Positions 23,450-31,103 of a stretch of 64,000 nt of DNA are shown in pieces. Where the stretch lies: positions 1-64,000 of the forward strand of contig JACJZD010000005.1 of NCBI GenBank assembly GCA_020635795.1, written 5' to 3'. The translations under genes were made by a program, and so were the position numbers. The notes below the pieces were generated by a model, which was given only the letters and a program-made list of their open reading frames with translations, ran no database searches and had not been told where the DNA came from. Positions within the stretch are counted from its first letter, which is position 1, and each line of letters opens with the position of its first letter. This stretch comes from Flavobacteriales bacterium. Lineage in GTDB: Bacteria; Bacteroidota; Bacteroidia; Flavobacteriales_E; Vicingaceae.

Positions 23450-25492
23450 TTAATTTTCGCTTGGTAAAAACGAGTAAGTTTTAGCATACTCTAACATTTG
23501 TTCAGTAAAATCTGTTGGGTATTCTACTTTAATGTCGGTAATTTCGCCTTTAGCATCCAATACTGGAACTAATTTAGGGTTAATAAAGCCGTTGTAAGGA
23601 GCAATTTTTAATTTCTCTACTCTCGCCAATACTTCTTTGTGTAAAGCTTGGTCAACTTGTACTCCATAGTTTTCTACCAAGGCAGCACCGGCTTTGTAAT
23701 CGCCTTCCGATTTAATTTTTTGAATAATCATTAACAACTCTCCAAAAAGGCTTCTCAATTTATCGTAATCGTTTACCACAAAATACGTTTTACCGTCTTT
23801 TACAATTTTTTCAATTACTTTGTCTTTGGTACCTTTTTCAAAAGCCCAAGAAGCCACCAATTGTCTGTTTCTCATGTGGGCCTCTTCAATTACAGCTCCT
23901 GGCTCTAATCTCATCAATTGAGTCATCATACCATTTCTGATGTAATCATCATAAGCAGCTTTACCAACTTCTAACGATGACATTAATCCCATCTCAACCA
24001 ATTTGTTGTCCATTAAATAATACAAACCAACCAAGTCAGCTCTAGCCTCTTCTAAAGTAGATGCGTAGCTTTTTAATGTCTCGTTTGGCGTACCAACGCC
24101 TTTGTTTAATTTACCCGAAGCATGTCCAATAACCTCATGCAAAGCCGTGTGCATTTTATCACCTACATCGCCATGAGCAATTTGCATTTCCATTTCTTTA
24201 TCGGTATAGCAAAACTCTTTTAACAAATCGCTGCCACCAGCTTTTCCGTAAGCGTGAATAATACTTCCCAAACTCACCGATTTAGAACCGTGTGCAGCTC
24301 TAATCCAATCAGCATTTGGTAAGTTCACTCCAATTGGTGTTGATGGAGAAGCATCGCCAGATTCTCCAGCAACTTCTACCACTTTATAAGAAACACCCAC
24401 TACTTTTTCTTTTTTGTGTTCTGGTAAAATGGTAGAATTATCTTCAAACCATTGAGCGTTGTTAGCTACAATAGCCATTCTTTCTGATGCTTCAAAATCT
24501 TTCATTTGAACGATGGTTTCAAACGAACCTCTGTAACCCAATGGGTCGTTATACACTTCAATAAATGAATTGATGTAATCGATGTCGCCTTCAGTAGCTT
24601 CAGTCCAAGCAATGTTGTACGCATCCCAAGTTTTTAAATCGCCTGTTTTATAATAATCGATTAACAATTTTAACGCATTGCCTTGTTTTTCGTTTTCAGC
24701 AACACCAACAGCTAAATCCAACCATTTAATTACTTCATCAATAGCTGCACCATACATCCCTCCCGATTTCCAAACCTTTTCTTCTAAACCGCTTGCTCCT
24801 CTTACCAATTTCGAATTTAAACCGAAAGAAACTGGTTTTAAATCGTTTTTGTCAACTTTAGCAGCATAAAATGCTTGAGCTTCCTTCTCAGTAATATCAG
24901 CATCGTAAAAATTGGTAGCAGAAGCCAACAATAAATCTTTGCTTGCATCTAAACTCACTTTTTTAGCATCAATTTCGGGATTAAAAATCACCTCAACCAC
25001 TTCAGGAGCCAATTCGGTTTTTGTTGCTGTCATTAACGAAGTAAAATATTCTTTCGAAAAATCAGGTTTAAACTTATCGTTTGAATAATGATGGTGAATA
25101 CCATTGGCAAACCACACTCGTTTGGTATAAATCATAAAATTTTTCCAATCAGCAGCTTCTTTATCACCCGCATAGTTTTGTACAATGTTTTCTAAAGCAC
25201 GTCTAATTTTTAAGTTGTGACGGTAATTTTGATCCCAAATAATATCTCTACCAGCATAACCAGCTTGAGTTAAATAATAAACCAACTTTTTTTGTTGTAA
25301 GCTTAACTTGTTCCAACCGTTTATTCTGTAACGTAATACATTGATGTCGGCAAATTGATCAGCTTTCCAAACAAAATTTGAATCGTTTTCTTCAACAACT
25401 TCTGTTGTTTCGGTTTTCACTTCTTTATCGCCACAAGAAACCATTAAAATGGTTGCCAGCAATAATAACATAAAATAGTTGATGTGTTTCAT
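23450..25492 (-). CDS. M49-family dipeptidyl-peptidase III-like lipoprotein
   Basis: Zinc exopeptidase of family M49, 680 residues, which removes dipeptides from peptide N-termini. Zinc motif HEVIGH (H452, E453, H457) continues as ASGKL, and the second motif EEARAD (481-486) supplies the third ligand; the classical second motif is EECRAE. The N-terminus is a lipoprotein signal with LMVSC, lipidated at C20, so unlike cytosolic DPP III this enzyme sits in the envelope. Some databases have labelled such Bacteroidota proteins dihydrofolate reductase, which the sequence does not support. It is transcribed alone toward the shared terminator. Confidence 0.9.
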   Translation of the reverse strand: MKHINYFMLLLLATILMVSCGDKEVKTETTEVVEENDSNFVWKADQFADINVLRYRINGWNKLSLQQKKLVYYLTQAGYAGRDIIWDQNYRHNLKIRRALENIVQNYAGDKEAADWKNFMIYTKRVWFANGIHHHYSNDKFKPDFSKEYFTSLMTATKTELAPEVVEVIFNPEIDAKKVSLDASKDLLLASATNFYDADITEKEAQAFYAAKVDKNDLKPVSFGLNSKLVRGASGLEEKVWKSGGMYGAAIDEVIKWLDLAVGVAENEKQGNALKLLIDYYKTGDLKTWDAYNIAWTEATEGDIDYINSFIEVYNDPLGYRGSFETIVQMKDFEASERMAIVANNAQWFEDNSTILPEHKKEKVVGVSYKVVEVAGESGDASPSTPIGVNLPNADWIRAAHGSKSVSLGSIIHAYGKAGGSDLLKEFCYTDKEMEMQIAHGDVGDKMHTALHEVIGHASGKLNKGVGTPNETLKSYASTLEEARADLVGLYYLMDNKLVEMGLMSSLEVGKAAYDDYIRNGMMTQLMRLEPGAVIEEAHMRNRQLVASWAFEKGTKDKVIEKIVKDGKTYFVVNDYDKLRSLFGELLMIIQKIKSEGDYKAGAALVENYGVQVDQALHKEVLARVEKLKIAPYNGFINPKLVPVLDAKGEITDIKVEYPTDFTEQMLEYAKTYSFLPSEN

Positions 25493-25662
25493 TCTTTTCC
25501 TTTTTTAAATTTAAAGAGGCACAAAGAAAATTATTTTAAGTGGCTTATCCAATTTTTTAGGAAACAATACGACATACGTTGTTATTATATTGATGAACAA
25601 GTATTTATAACCTACAACAACACTATAAATAAAGAAAAATAATATAAGAGTATTCAAGAAGC

Positions 25663-27291
25663 TTAAAGCTTAATGTTCCATTTAATTTCGTTGTCCCAAT
25701 TTTCTCTAATCGTAATGTTATCTTGATAAAAGATTACTCGTTCGGGTTGTAAGTTTTGCTCATAATTACCAGCATCCCATTTTTTGTTGTTGTTGGTATC
25801 AATAATTAGTTTTATTTGGTATTCACCAGGAGTTAAATAAGGAATTAAATTATGTACATGAATTTGAGGGTTATAAGAATCAAAGATTTCTTTTACTATT
25901 TCGTTTTTATGCAGAATTTGTAAAATATAATTTTCAGTGAAATTTGTAACTATAGACAGATTAAGAGTCCCATAATTTTCTTCCTTTTTAGTTTTAAATA
26001 CATTAATTAAAGTATCGTTTTTTAATCCATAAACCGAATTAAGAGCCTCTGGTTCTATGACTAACTTATAGTTGGTATTTTCTTTTAATGTAATGATTTC
26101 TATAAATACTTTTAAATCAGAATTTTTATCTTTTTCTAGTATAAAGGGTACACTTATACTATCTTCAAACAACTTTATTTTTTCTTTTTCAAACACAGCT
26201 AAAGGTTGGTGAGTAGTTATTTCAAGTGTTTTATTTAAATCGAACAAGGCAGTAGCATTGCTAGAAATACTCAACAAAGTATCTTTAAAATCTTGCTTAA
26301 TTATCATTTCAACATTAGCAGTATCAATGGTTTTGCCTTTGTCTTTTATGATAAATGTTTGTTGGTCAGTAGATACCTCATTTTGTAGCCAAAAGGTGTG
26401 TTGAAGTTGATTTTTACTAGTCTCTTTTGCAGAACAAACAATTGGCTTATCATCTTCATTAAAAACCTCAACATGAGTGGATGGATTGTTTAATTCAACA
26501 GTAAGTTTTCCGTATTGCTTGTTTTCTATTTTCTTTACAAATTGAATTTCACTTTCTTTAGCAAACAAATACAATGCTGCATCGCTGGTGTTAGAATCTA
26601 GTTGAATAGCTTCATTTAAAAATGCCACTTGCTCATTGGGTAAATCGTACAAATAATTACCGTTTATATCGTCTAAAGCAAATACTTTGTATGTGCCAGC
26701 GGCAATGTTTGTAATGCTAAAAAGTCCATCGGCATTAGTTTTTGCCAAGTAATTTGGTTTTTGTTTTAAAGGAACTGAATCTTCTAATTGGTTATAAAGC
26801 ATAACAAAAACAGCCGCTTTTGGGGTTAAATCTTCGGCATTCAACACTTTTCCCGAATAACTCAACGAATCAATATAATCGCCTGTAGAAAACACGTATT
26901 TGTAATTGGGATAAGGATTGTTTTCGGTAATATCAATAATGGCATCACCAAAATTTAAACTGTAGGTGGTGTTGGGCTCCAAGCCATCAGGTAATTTTAC
27001 CACCATCTTTTTACCTTTAATCATCACCTCTGGCGTTTCTTTCATTAATGGCGAAACGATGAGTTGATTTTGTAAATTGCTTAAGCGAACAAATTCATTG
27101 AATTCTACTACAATTTCTTTTGAGGTAAAATTTAACGTTTGGTTTTCTGGTAAAGTAGCTTCTATTTCTGGAGGCAACACATCTTTTTCTCCACCAGTTA
27201 GTGCAGCACGTTGGGCACACGACCATAACGCACCAAGTAACATAAATGCAGTAAGGTTTTTAGCGGTATTATGTTTTAGATTTAAAATCAA
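25663..27291 (-). CDS. Ig-like (Big_5-type) domain lipoprotein
   Basis: Envelope lipoprotein of 542 residues found widely in Bacteroidota. The lipobox is LWSC with C25, followed by the family's QRAALTGGEKDVLPPEI. Residues about 40-125 form the Big_5 Ig-like domain (STKEIVVEFNEFVRL-like start, PNTTYSLNFGDAIIDITENN end). A transthyretin-like segment follows (about 150-215, GLFSITNIAAGTYKVFALDDINGN), and the C-terminal part is beta-rich with a second DTNNNKKWDAG calcium-loop-like motif. The start is TTG at 27291, overlapping the msrC stop as TTGA, so the two genes are translationally coupled. Function unknown. Confidence 0.8.
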   Translation of the reverse strand: MILNLKHNTAKNLTAFMLLGALWSCAQRAALTGGEKDVLPPEIEATLPENQTLNFTSKEIVVEFNEFVRLSNLQNQLIVSPLMKETPEVMIKGKKMVVKLPDGLEPNTTYSLNFGDAIIDITENNPYPNYKYVFSTGDYIDSLSYSGKVLNAEDLTPKAAVFVMLYNQLEDSVPLKQKPNYLAKTNADGLFSITNIAAGTYKVFALDDINGNYLYDLPNEQVAFLNEAIQLDSNTSDAALYLFAKESEIQFVKKIENKQYGKLTVELNNPSTHVEVFNEDDKPIVCSAKETSKNQLQHTFWLQNEVSTDQQTFIIKDKGKTIDTANVEMIIKQDFKDTLLSISSNATALFDLNKTLEITTHQPLAVFEKEKIKLFEDSISVPFILEKDKNSDLKVFIEIITLKENTNYKLVIEPEALNSVYGLKNDTLINVFKTKKEENYGTLNLSIVTNFTENYILQILHKNEIVKEIFDSYNPQIHVHNLIPYLTPGEYQIKLIIDTNNNKKWDAGNYEQNLQPERVIFYQDNITIRENWDNEIKWNIKL

Positions 27292-27773
27292 GAAAACGTG
27301 CTGATTAGTTGAGTAAGTTGTAACAAGTATTTTTCATCAATAATATCAAAAGTATTTAATTCTTCACTATCAATGTCTAGAACCATAATAACCTCATTTT
27401 TATTGTTAAATATGGGCAATACAATTTCCGATTTTGAAGCTGAACTGCAAGCAATATGTCCTGGAAATTCATCAACATTAGGAACAATAATAGTTTCGGC
27501 ATTTTGCCAAGAAGTACCACAAACGCCTTTGCCTTTTCTAATTCTTGTACAAGCAATGGGTCCTTGAAATGGTCCTAAAACCAATTCATCATTCTTTACC
27601 ATATAAAACCCCACCCACAAAAAATGAAACGTGCTTTTAAGTGCAGCACTGATGTTAGCTAAATTAGCAACAACATCAGTTTCACCTGTTACCAACGCGT
27701 TTATTTGTGGTAACAAAGCCTTATATTTTTCTTCTTTCGAAAGACTTGAACTTATTAATAATTCTTCTGCCAT
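27288..27773 (-). CDS. msrC: free methionine-(R)-sulfoxide reductase, GAF domain
   Basis: Single GAF-domain enzyme that reduces free methionine-R-sulfoxide. 161 residues; the three conserved cysteines are C75 (IACTRI), C85 (GVCGTS) and C109 (HIACSSAS), with the same spacing (10 and 24) as in fRMsr of E. coli. WVGFYMV and LGPFQGP mark the substrate pocket. A -7 element TATATTTG ends exactly 4 nt before the ATG with a TTTG 20 bp upstream of it, so the transcript is probably leaderless. It is first in a two-gene unit with the Ig-like lipoprotein. Confidence 0.88.
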   Translation of the reverse strand: MAEELLISSSLSKEEKYKALLPQINALVTGETDVVANLANISAALKSTFHFLWVGFYMVKNDELVLGPFQGPIACTRIRKGKGVCGTSWQNAETIIVPNVDEFPGHIACSSASKSEIVLPIFNNKNEVIMVLDIDSEELNTFDIIDEKYLLQLTQLISTFS

Positions 27774-27777
27774 AATG

Positions 27778-27809
27778 CAAATATACGTTGAGCTAAATGT
27801 GTTTACAAA
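27778..27809 (-). promoter_or_regulatory. promoter of msrC (TTTG-N20-TATATTTG), leaderless
   Basis: -7 element TATATTTG at 27785-27778 and TTTG at 27809-27806 with a 20 bp spacer. The ATG begins 4 nt after the -7 element, so transcription would start at or near the A of the start codon. Confidence 0.6.
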
Positions 27810-27873
27810 TGTAAAGTTTTGAGGGCTGAACTATTTATTTTCACAAAAAATAAAAAGCAATGTTATTTTGATA

Positions 27874-27881
27874 TAATTTTG
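27874..27881 (+). promoter_or_regulatory. -7 promoter element TAATTTTG, leaderless start at 27886
   Basis: TAnnTTTG match ending 4 nt before the ATG at 27886, the same geometry as the divergent msrC promoter about 100 bp away. Confidence 0.5.
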
Positions 27882-27885
27882 ACGT

Positions 27886-28248
27886 ATGAAAGGTTTAATG
27901 AGGGTTATTGCAATAGTTGTTTTAGCGCTGGTTTACTGCTTAGAAATAGGTAGTGTTTACAACCATTCTAACAAACAATACAGCAATGTTAGTAATAACG
28001 AAAATGTTGTTTATGCAACTTCTGTAAACTTATTGGGAAGTTCATCCAACGCTGAAAATCTAGTTGTTTCATTCAACAATACTTGTTCAATAGCTGTTAA
28101 AGACCTTTTTAAAAGCTACATCACAACAGTTAAAATAACTCAACAGATTTTTGATAAAGAGTATACTCAATACACCTTTACATCAACAAATTTTCAAATC
28201 CTTTTTCGGAAAACCGACCTGATTTTCCCCTTTAATTATTTCTGGTAA
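27886..28248 (+). CDS. small exported or membrane-anchored protein of unknown function
   Basis: I do not recognise this 120-residue protein. One N-terminal hydrophobic segment (about 4-23) could be a signal peptide or anchor; the middle is Asn/Ser-rich and polar; the C-terminus is distinctive, RKTDLIFPFNYFW, aromatic-rich and reminiscent of an outer-membrane or membrane-contacting tail. Evidence that it is real: codon use like its neighbours, a promoter element at leaderless distance and a hairpin directly after the stop. It is divergent from msrC and precedes the 28343-nhaD pair. Confidence 0.6.
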   Translation: MKGLMRVIAIVVLALVYCLEIGSVYNHSNKQYSNVSNNENVVYATSVNLLGSSSNAENLVVSFNNTCSIAVKDLFKSYITTVKITQQIFDKEYTQYTFTSTNFQILFRKTDLIFPFNYFW

Positions 28249-28259
28249 GCGATTTCTTG

Positions 28260-28277
28260 GATGCAATTTCTTGCATC
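28260..28277 (+). terminator. weak hairpin terminator after the 27886 gene
   Basis: GATGCAA-TTTC-TTGCATC forms a perfect 7 bp stem, followed by AATTTATT rather than a clean T-tract. Confidence 0.4.
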
Positions 28278-28342
28278 AATTTATTCTTGAGGGTTTAAAA
28301 ATCCTCTATCATGCTTATTTACTTAATTAAAATTTTTAAACA

Positions 28343-28861
28343 ATGGATTTACAATCAATTATTATAGGCGTAATTACTATCGCACTATGTTTTTTACCTT
28401 ACGTGTATTTCACTAAAAAAAATAAAAAAAGGGATCAACAATTTTTTCAATTGCTTTTAGATAAAGCAAATCAATTGAATTGCAATTTAACTACTCATGA
28501 GGTTACAGGCAACATTATTATTGGATTAGATGATGAGAAAAAAGAACTTTTTTTCTTAAAAAGAACTCGAAATTATGAACGTTTACAACACTTGAATTTA
28601 AATGAAATGAAAAGTGTTAAACTAAATAATGTAAGTAGAATGGTTGGACCAAAAGAGAGCAAACAAAAAGTGATTGATAAACTTCAATTGATTTTTACAC
28701 CGATAGACACAACAAAACGTGACATCATTTTTGAATTTTATAACTCTGATGAAACGTTGGTGATGAACGGGGAATTGCAACTGATAGAAAAATGGTCAAA
28801 AATATTGACCGATAAAATTACGCCTCAACCCATAAAACCTTTCACTAAAAAAGCAGCATAA
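28343..28861 (+). CDS. single-pass membrane protein of unknown function upstream of nhaD
   Basis: A 172-residue protein with one N-terminal transmembrane segment (about 5-23), a basic stretch KKNKKRDQQ on the cytosolic side, and a soluble domain (about 35-160) with alternating strands such as GNIIIGLDDEKKELFFL and DIIFEFYNSDETLVMNGELQL. This layout resembles membrane-tethered PH-like domains, but I cannot assign a family. nhaD begins 1 bp after its stop codon, so the two are certainly co-transcribed and the protein may assist or regulate the antiporter (inference). Confidence 0.65.
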   Translation: MDLQSIIIGVITIALCFLPYVYFTKKNKKRDQQFFQLLLDKANQLNCNLTTHEVTGNIIIGLDDEKKELFFLKRTRNYERLQHLNLNEMKSVKLNNVSRMVGPKESKQKVIDKLQLIFTPIDTTKRDIIFEFYNSDETLVMNGELQLIEKWSKILTDKITPQPIKPFTKKAA

Positions 28862-28862
28862 C

Positions 28863-30140
28863 ATGGAAACAATTATTATTTCAATTTTTGCATTAGGCTA
28901 TCTAGGTATAGCTTTCGAGCATCCGTTAAAAATAAATAAAGCACCAATGGCATTACTAACCGGTATTTTGTGCTGGGTAGTGTTGTTTTTATATGGAGGC
29001 CAGCCTGCCGAAGAAACCACAGAATTATCTCATCATTTTGCAAAAATTGCAGAGATTTTGTTCTTCTTACTTGGTGCAATGACCATTGTAGAATTGGTTG
29101 ATTCTCATCAAGGGTTTAAAGTTATTACCAACAGAATTACTACCAAAGACACCCGTAAATTGCTTTGGATTATTTCATTAGTAACTTTTTTCTTATCGGC
29201 TGTATTAGATAATTTAACCACATCTATTGTAATGATTTCGTTATTACGACGGTTAATACACGACGATACACAACGTAAGTTTTTTGCAGGGATGGTTATT
29301 ATTGCTGCCAATGCTGGTGGTGCTTGGTCGCCAATTGGTGATGTAACCACTACCATGCTTTGGATTGGTGGACAAGTTACAGCAGTTAATATTGTAAAAG
29401 AACTTTTTATACCAAGTTTAGTTTGTTTGGTTGTTCCTTTACTTTATCTTTCGTTTAAACTAAAAGGTCAAATTCAACAAAATGCATACAACCGCGATGC
29501 TGCATTTGTAGAAGAAGATGTAAAAGGAAGTAAACTCATGTTTTTTGTTGGTGTAGGAGCTTTATTGTTTGTGCCAATTTTTAAAACCATTACTCACATG
29601 CCTCCTTACATGGGTATGTTGTTAGGCTTGGGTGTGCTTTGGATAATTTCAGAATTTATTCATGCTGATAAAGATGAAGAAGCTAAAAAACCTTACACAG
29701 CAATTCACGCTTTGTCAAAAATCGACACTTCAAGTATTTTGTTTTTTATGGGGATTTTAGTAGCTATTTCTGCCATGGAAACTTCTGGCATTTTAACAAA
29801 TTTTGCCACATCCATGAACAATTGGATAGGTAACCAAGATATTATTGTTACTGCAATAGGACTTATTTCTGCAGTAATAGATAACGTACCGTTAGTTGCA
29901 GCTTCAATGGGAATGTACGATTTAGCCACCTATTTGCCAGATGCTAAAATTTGGGAAATGATGGCTTACTGCGCAGGAACAGGAGGCTCTGTTTTAATTA
30001 TTGGTTCTGCTGCTGGCGTTGCCGTTATGGGTATGGAAAAAATAGATTTTATCTGGTACTTAAAAAAGTTTAGTTTATTAGCCATGTTGGGTTACTTTTC
30101 TGGGCTTGCAGCTTATTTGGTAATATTTCATTTTATTTAA
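28863..30140 (+). CDS. nhaD: NhaD-type Na+/H+ antiporter
   Basis: Sodium:proton antiporter of the ion-transporter superfamily, 425 residues with about ten hydrophobic helices. Family motifs are FLLGAMTIVELVDSHQGF, LDNLTTSIVMISLLRRL, ANAGGAWSPIGDVTTTMLW and, in the second half, SAVIDNVPLVAASMGMY and the C-terminal AGTGGSVLIIGSAAGVAVMGME. NhaD is common in marine and halophilic Bacteroidota, where it supports Na+ cycling at alkaline pH. It is the second gene of a pair with the 28343 membrane protein and is followed by a hairpin terminator. Confidence 0.92.
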   Translation: METIIISIFALGYLGIAFEHPLKINKAPMALLTGILCWVVLFLYGGQPAEETTELSHHFAKIAEILFFLLGAMTIVELVDSHQGFKVITNRITTKDTRKLLWIISLVTFFLSAVLDNLTTSIVMISLLRRLIHDDTQRKFFAGMVIIAANAGGAWSPIGDVTTTMLWIGGQVTAVNIVKELFIPSLVCLVVPLLYLSFKLKGQIQQNAYNRDAAFVEEDVKGSKLMFFVGVGALLFVPIFKTITHMPPYMGMLLGLGVLWIISEFIHADKDEEAKKPYTAIHALSKIDTSSILFFMGILVAISAMETSGILTNFATSMNNWIGNQDIIVTAIGLISAVIDNVPLVAASMGMYDLATYLPDAKIWEMMAYCAGTGGSVLIIGSAAGVAVMGMEKIDFIWYLKKFSLLAMLGYFSGLAAYLVIFHFI

Positions 30141-30172
30141 CGATTAGTTTTTGATTAGTTTAGATGGTGATG

Positions 30173-30213
30173 CTAAGTCGAGTGGTTTAAAAAAACTGTT
30201 CGACTTAGTTTTC
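30173..30213 (+). terminator. intrinsic terminator after nhaD
   Basis: CTAAGTCGA (30173-30181) pairs with TCGACTTAG (30200-30208) around an 18 nt A-rich loop, followed by TTTTC. Confidence 0.6.
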
Positions 30214-30255
30214 ATTTTGTGGCATTTTCGTTTAGAATGATAAATTAGCTACCTT

Positions 30256-30263
30256 TACTTTTG
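30256..30263 (+). promoter_or_regulatory. -7 promoter element TACTTTTG of kdsB
   Basis: TAnnTTTG match 17 bp upstream of the kdsB TTG start codon. Confidence 0.5.
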
Positions 30264-30280
30264 AAAAATAAAAAATTCAA

Positions 30281-31006
30281 TTGAAAATTTTAGGCATCAT
30301 ACCCGCTCGTTTCGGTTCTACTCGTTTCCCAGGCAAACCCTTGATAGATATTAATGGTAAAACCATGATACAACGCGTTTATGAACAAGCCAAACAAACT
30401 ACACTTTTATCGGATGTAGTGGTTGCAACCGACGACGATCGAATTTTTAATGAAGTTAATCGGTTTGGAGGCAAGGCAGTAATGACCTCTCCAAATCACC
30501 AAAGTGGTACCGACCGTTGTGCTGAAGTAGTCAATAAACTTACTGAACAATACGATGTTGTCATCAACATTCAAGGAGACGAACCATTTATTAACCCAAA
30601 ACAAATAACTCAATTGTGTAATTGCTTTTTAGATGAAAAAACACAAATAGCTACCTTAATAAAAAAGATTACCGACCAACACGATTTGTTTAACGAAAAC
30701 AAGGTAAAAGTTACTTTTTCCTCTAGCCAATTTGCTATCTATTTTAGCAGAAATGCAATTCCATTTTTTAGAGGTGAAGCACCTGAAAATTGGTTAAAAA
30801 AACACGCTTATTTCAAGCACATTGGTATTTATGGCTACAAAACCGAAGTGCTTAAAAAAGTAACTGTTTTAGCCCCATCAACACTTGAAATAGCTGAAGG
30901 ATTAGAACAGTTAAGATGGTTAGAAAATGGCTACAACATAAAAGTTGCTGAAACAGATCTAGAAGCCATTGCTATTGATACTCCTGATGATTTGAAGAAA
31001 ATCTAA
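30281..31006 (+). CDS. kdsB: 3-deoxy-manno-octulosonate cytidylyltransferase (CMP-Kdo synthetase)
   Basis: Activates Kdo with CTP for lipid A-core assembly. 241 residues, normal length. Motifs: the nucleotide-binding PARFGSTRFPGKPL at the very N-terminus, VVVATDD, SGTDRCAEV, NIQGDEPFI, and the C-terminal DTPDDL. The protein must start MKILGIIPARFGS to match the family, and the codon there is TTG (30281); no ATG is available upstream in frame near the -7 element. It is a single gene after the nhaD terminator. With kdsD (61317) it shows the cell makes Kdo-type LPS. Confidence 0.95.
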   Translation: MKILGIIPARFGSTRFPGKPLIDINGKTMIQRVYEQAKQTTLLSDVVVATDDDRIFNEVNRFGGKAVMTSPNHQSGTDRCAEVVNKLTEQYDVVINIQGDEPFINPKQITQLCNCFLDEKTQIATLIKKITDQHDLFNENKVKVTFSSSQFAIYFSRNAIPFFRGEAPENWLKKHAYFKHIGIYGYKTEVLKKVTVLAPSTLEIAEGLEQLRWLENGYNIKVAETDLEAIAIDTPDDLKKI

Positions 31007-31103
31007 ATCAAATTCAATTAAACACCTCTTGTTTAAAACATTAACTTCGAGTTAAGCCTACCCCTATTTTTATTGGTAACTTTAAGAAATTATTATTTAC
31101 TAG

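Noticed and set aside
23450..25492. Dihydrofolate reductase
   Set aside because: Such a label exists for similar proteins, but the HEVIGH and EEARAD zinc motifs and length fit peptidase family M49.
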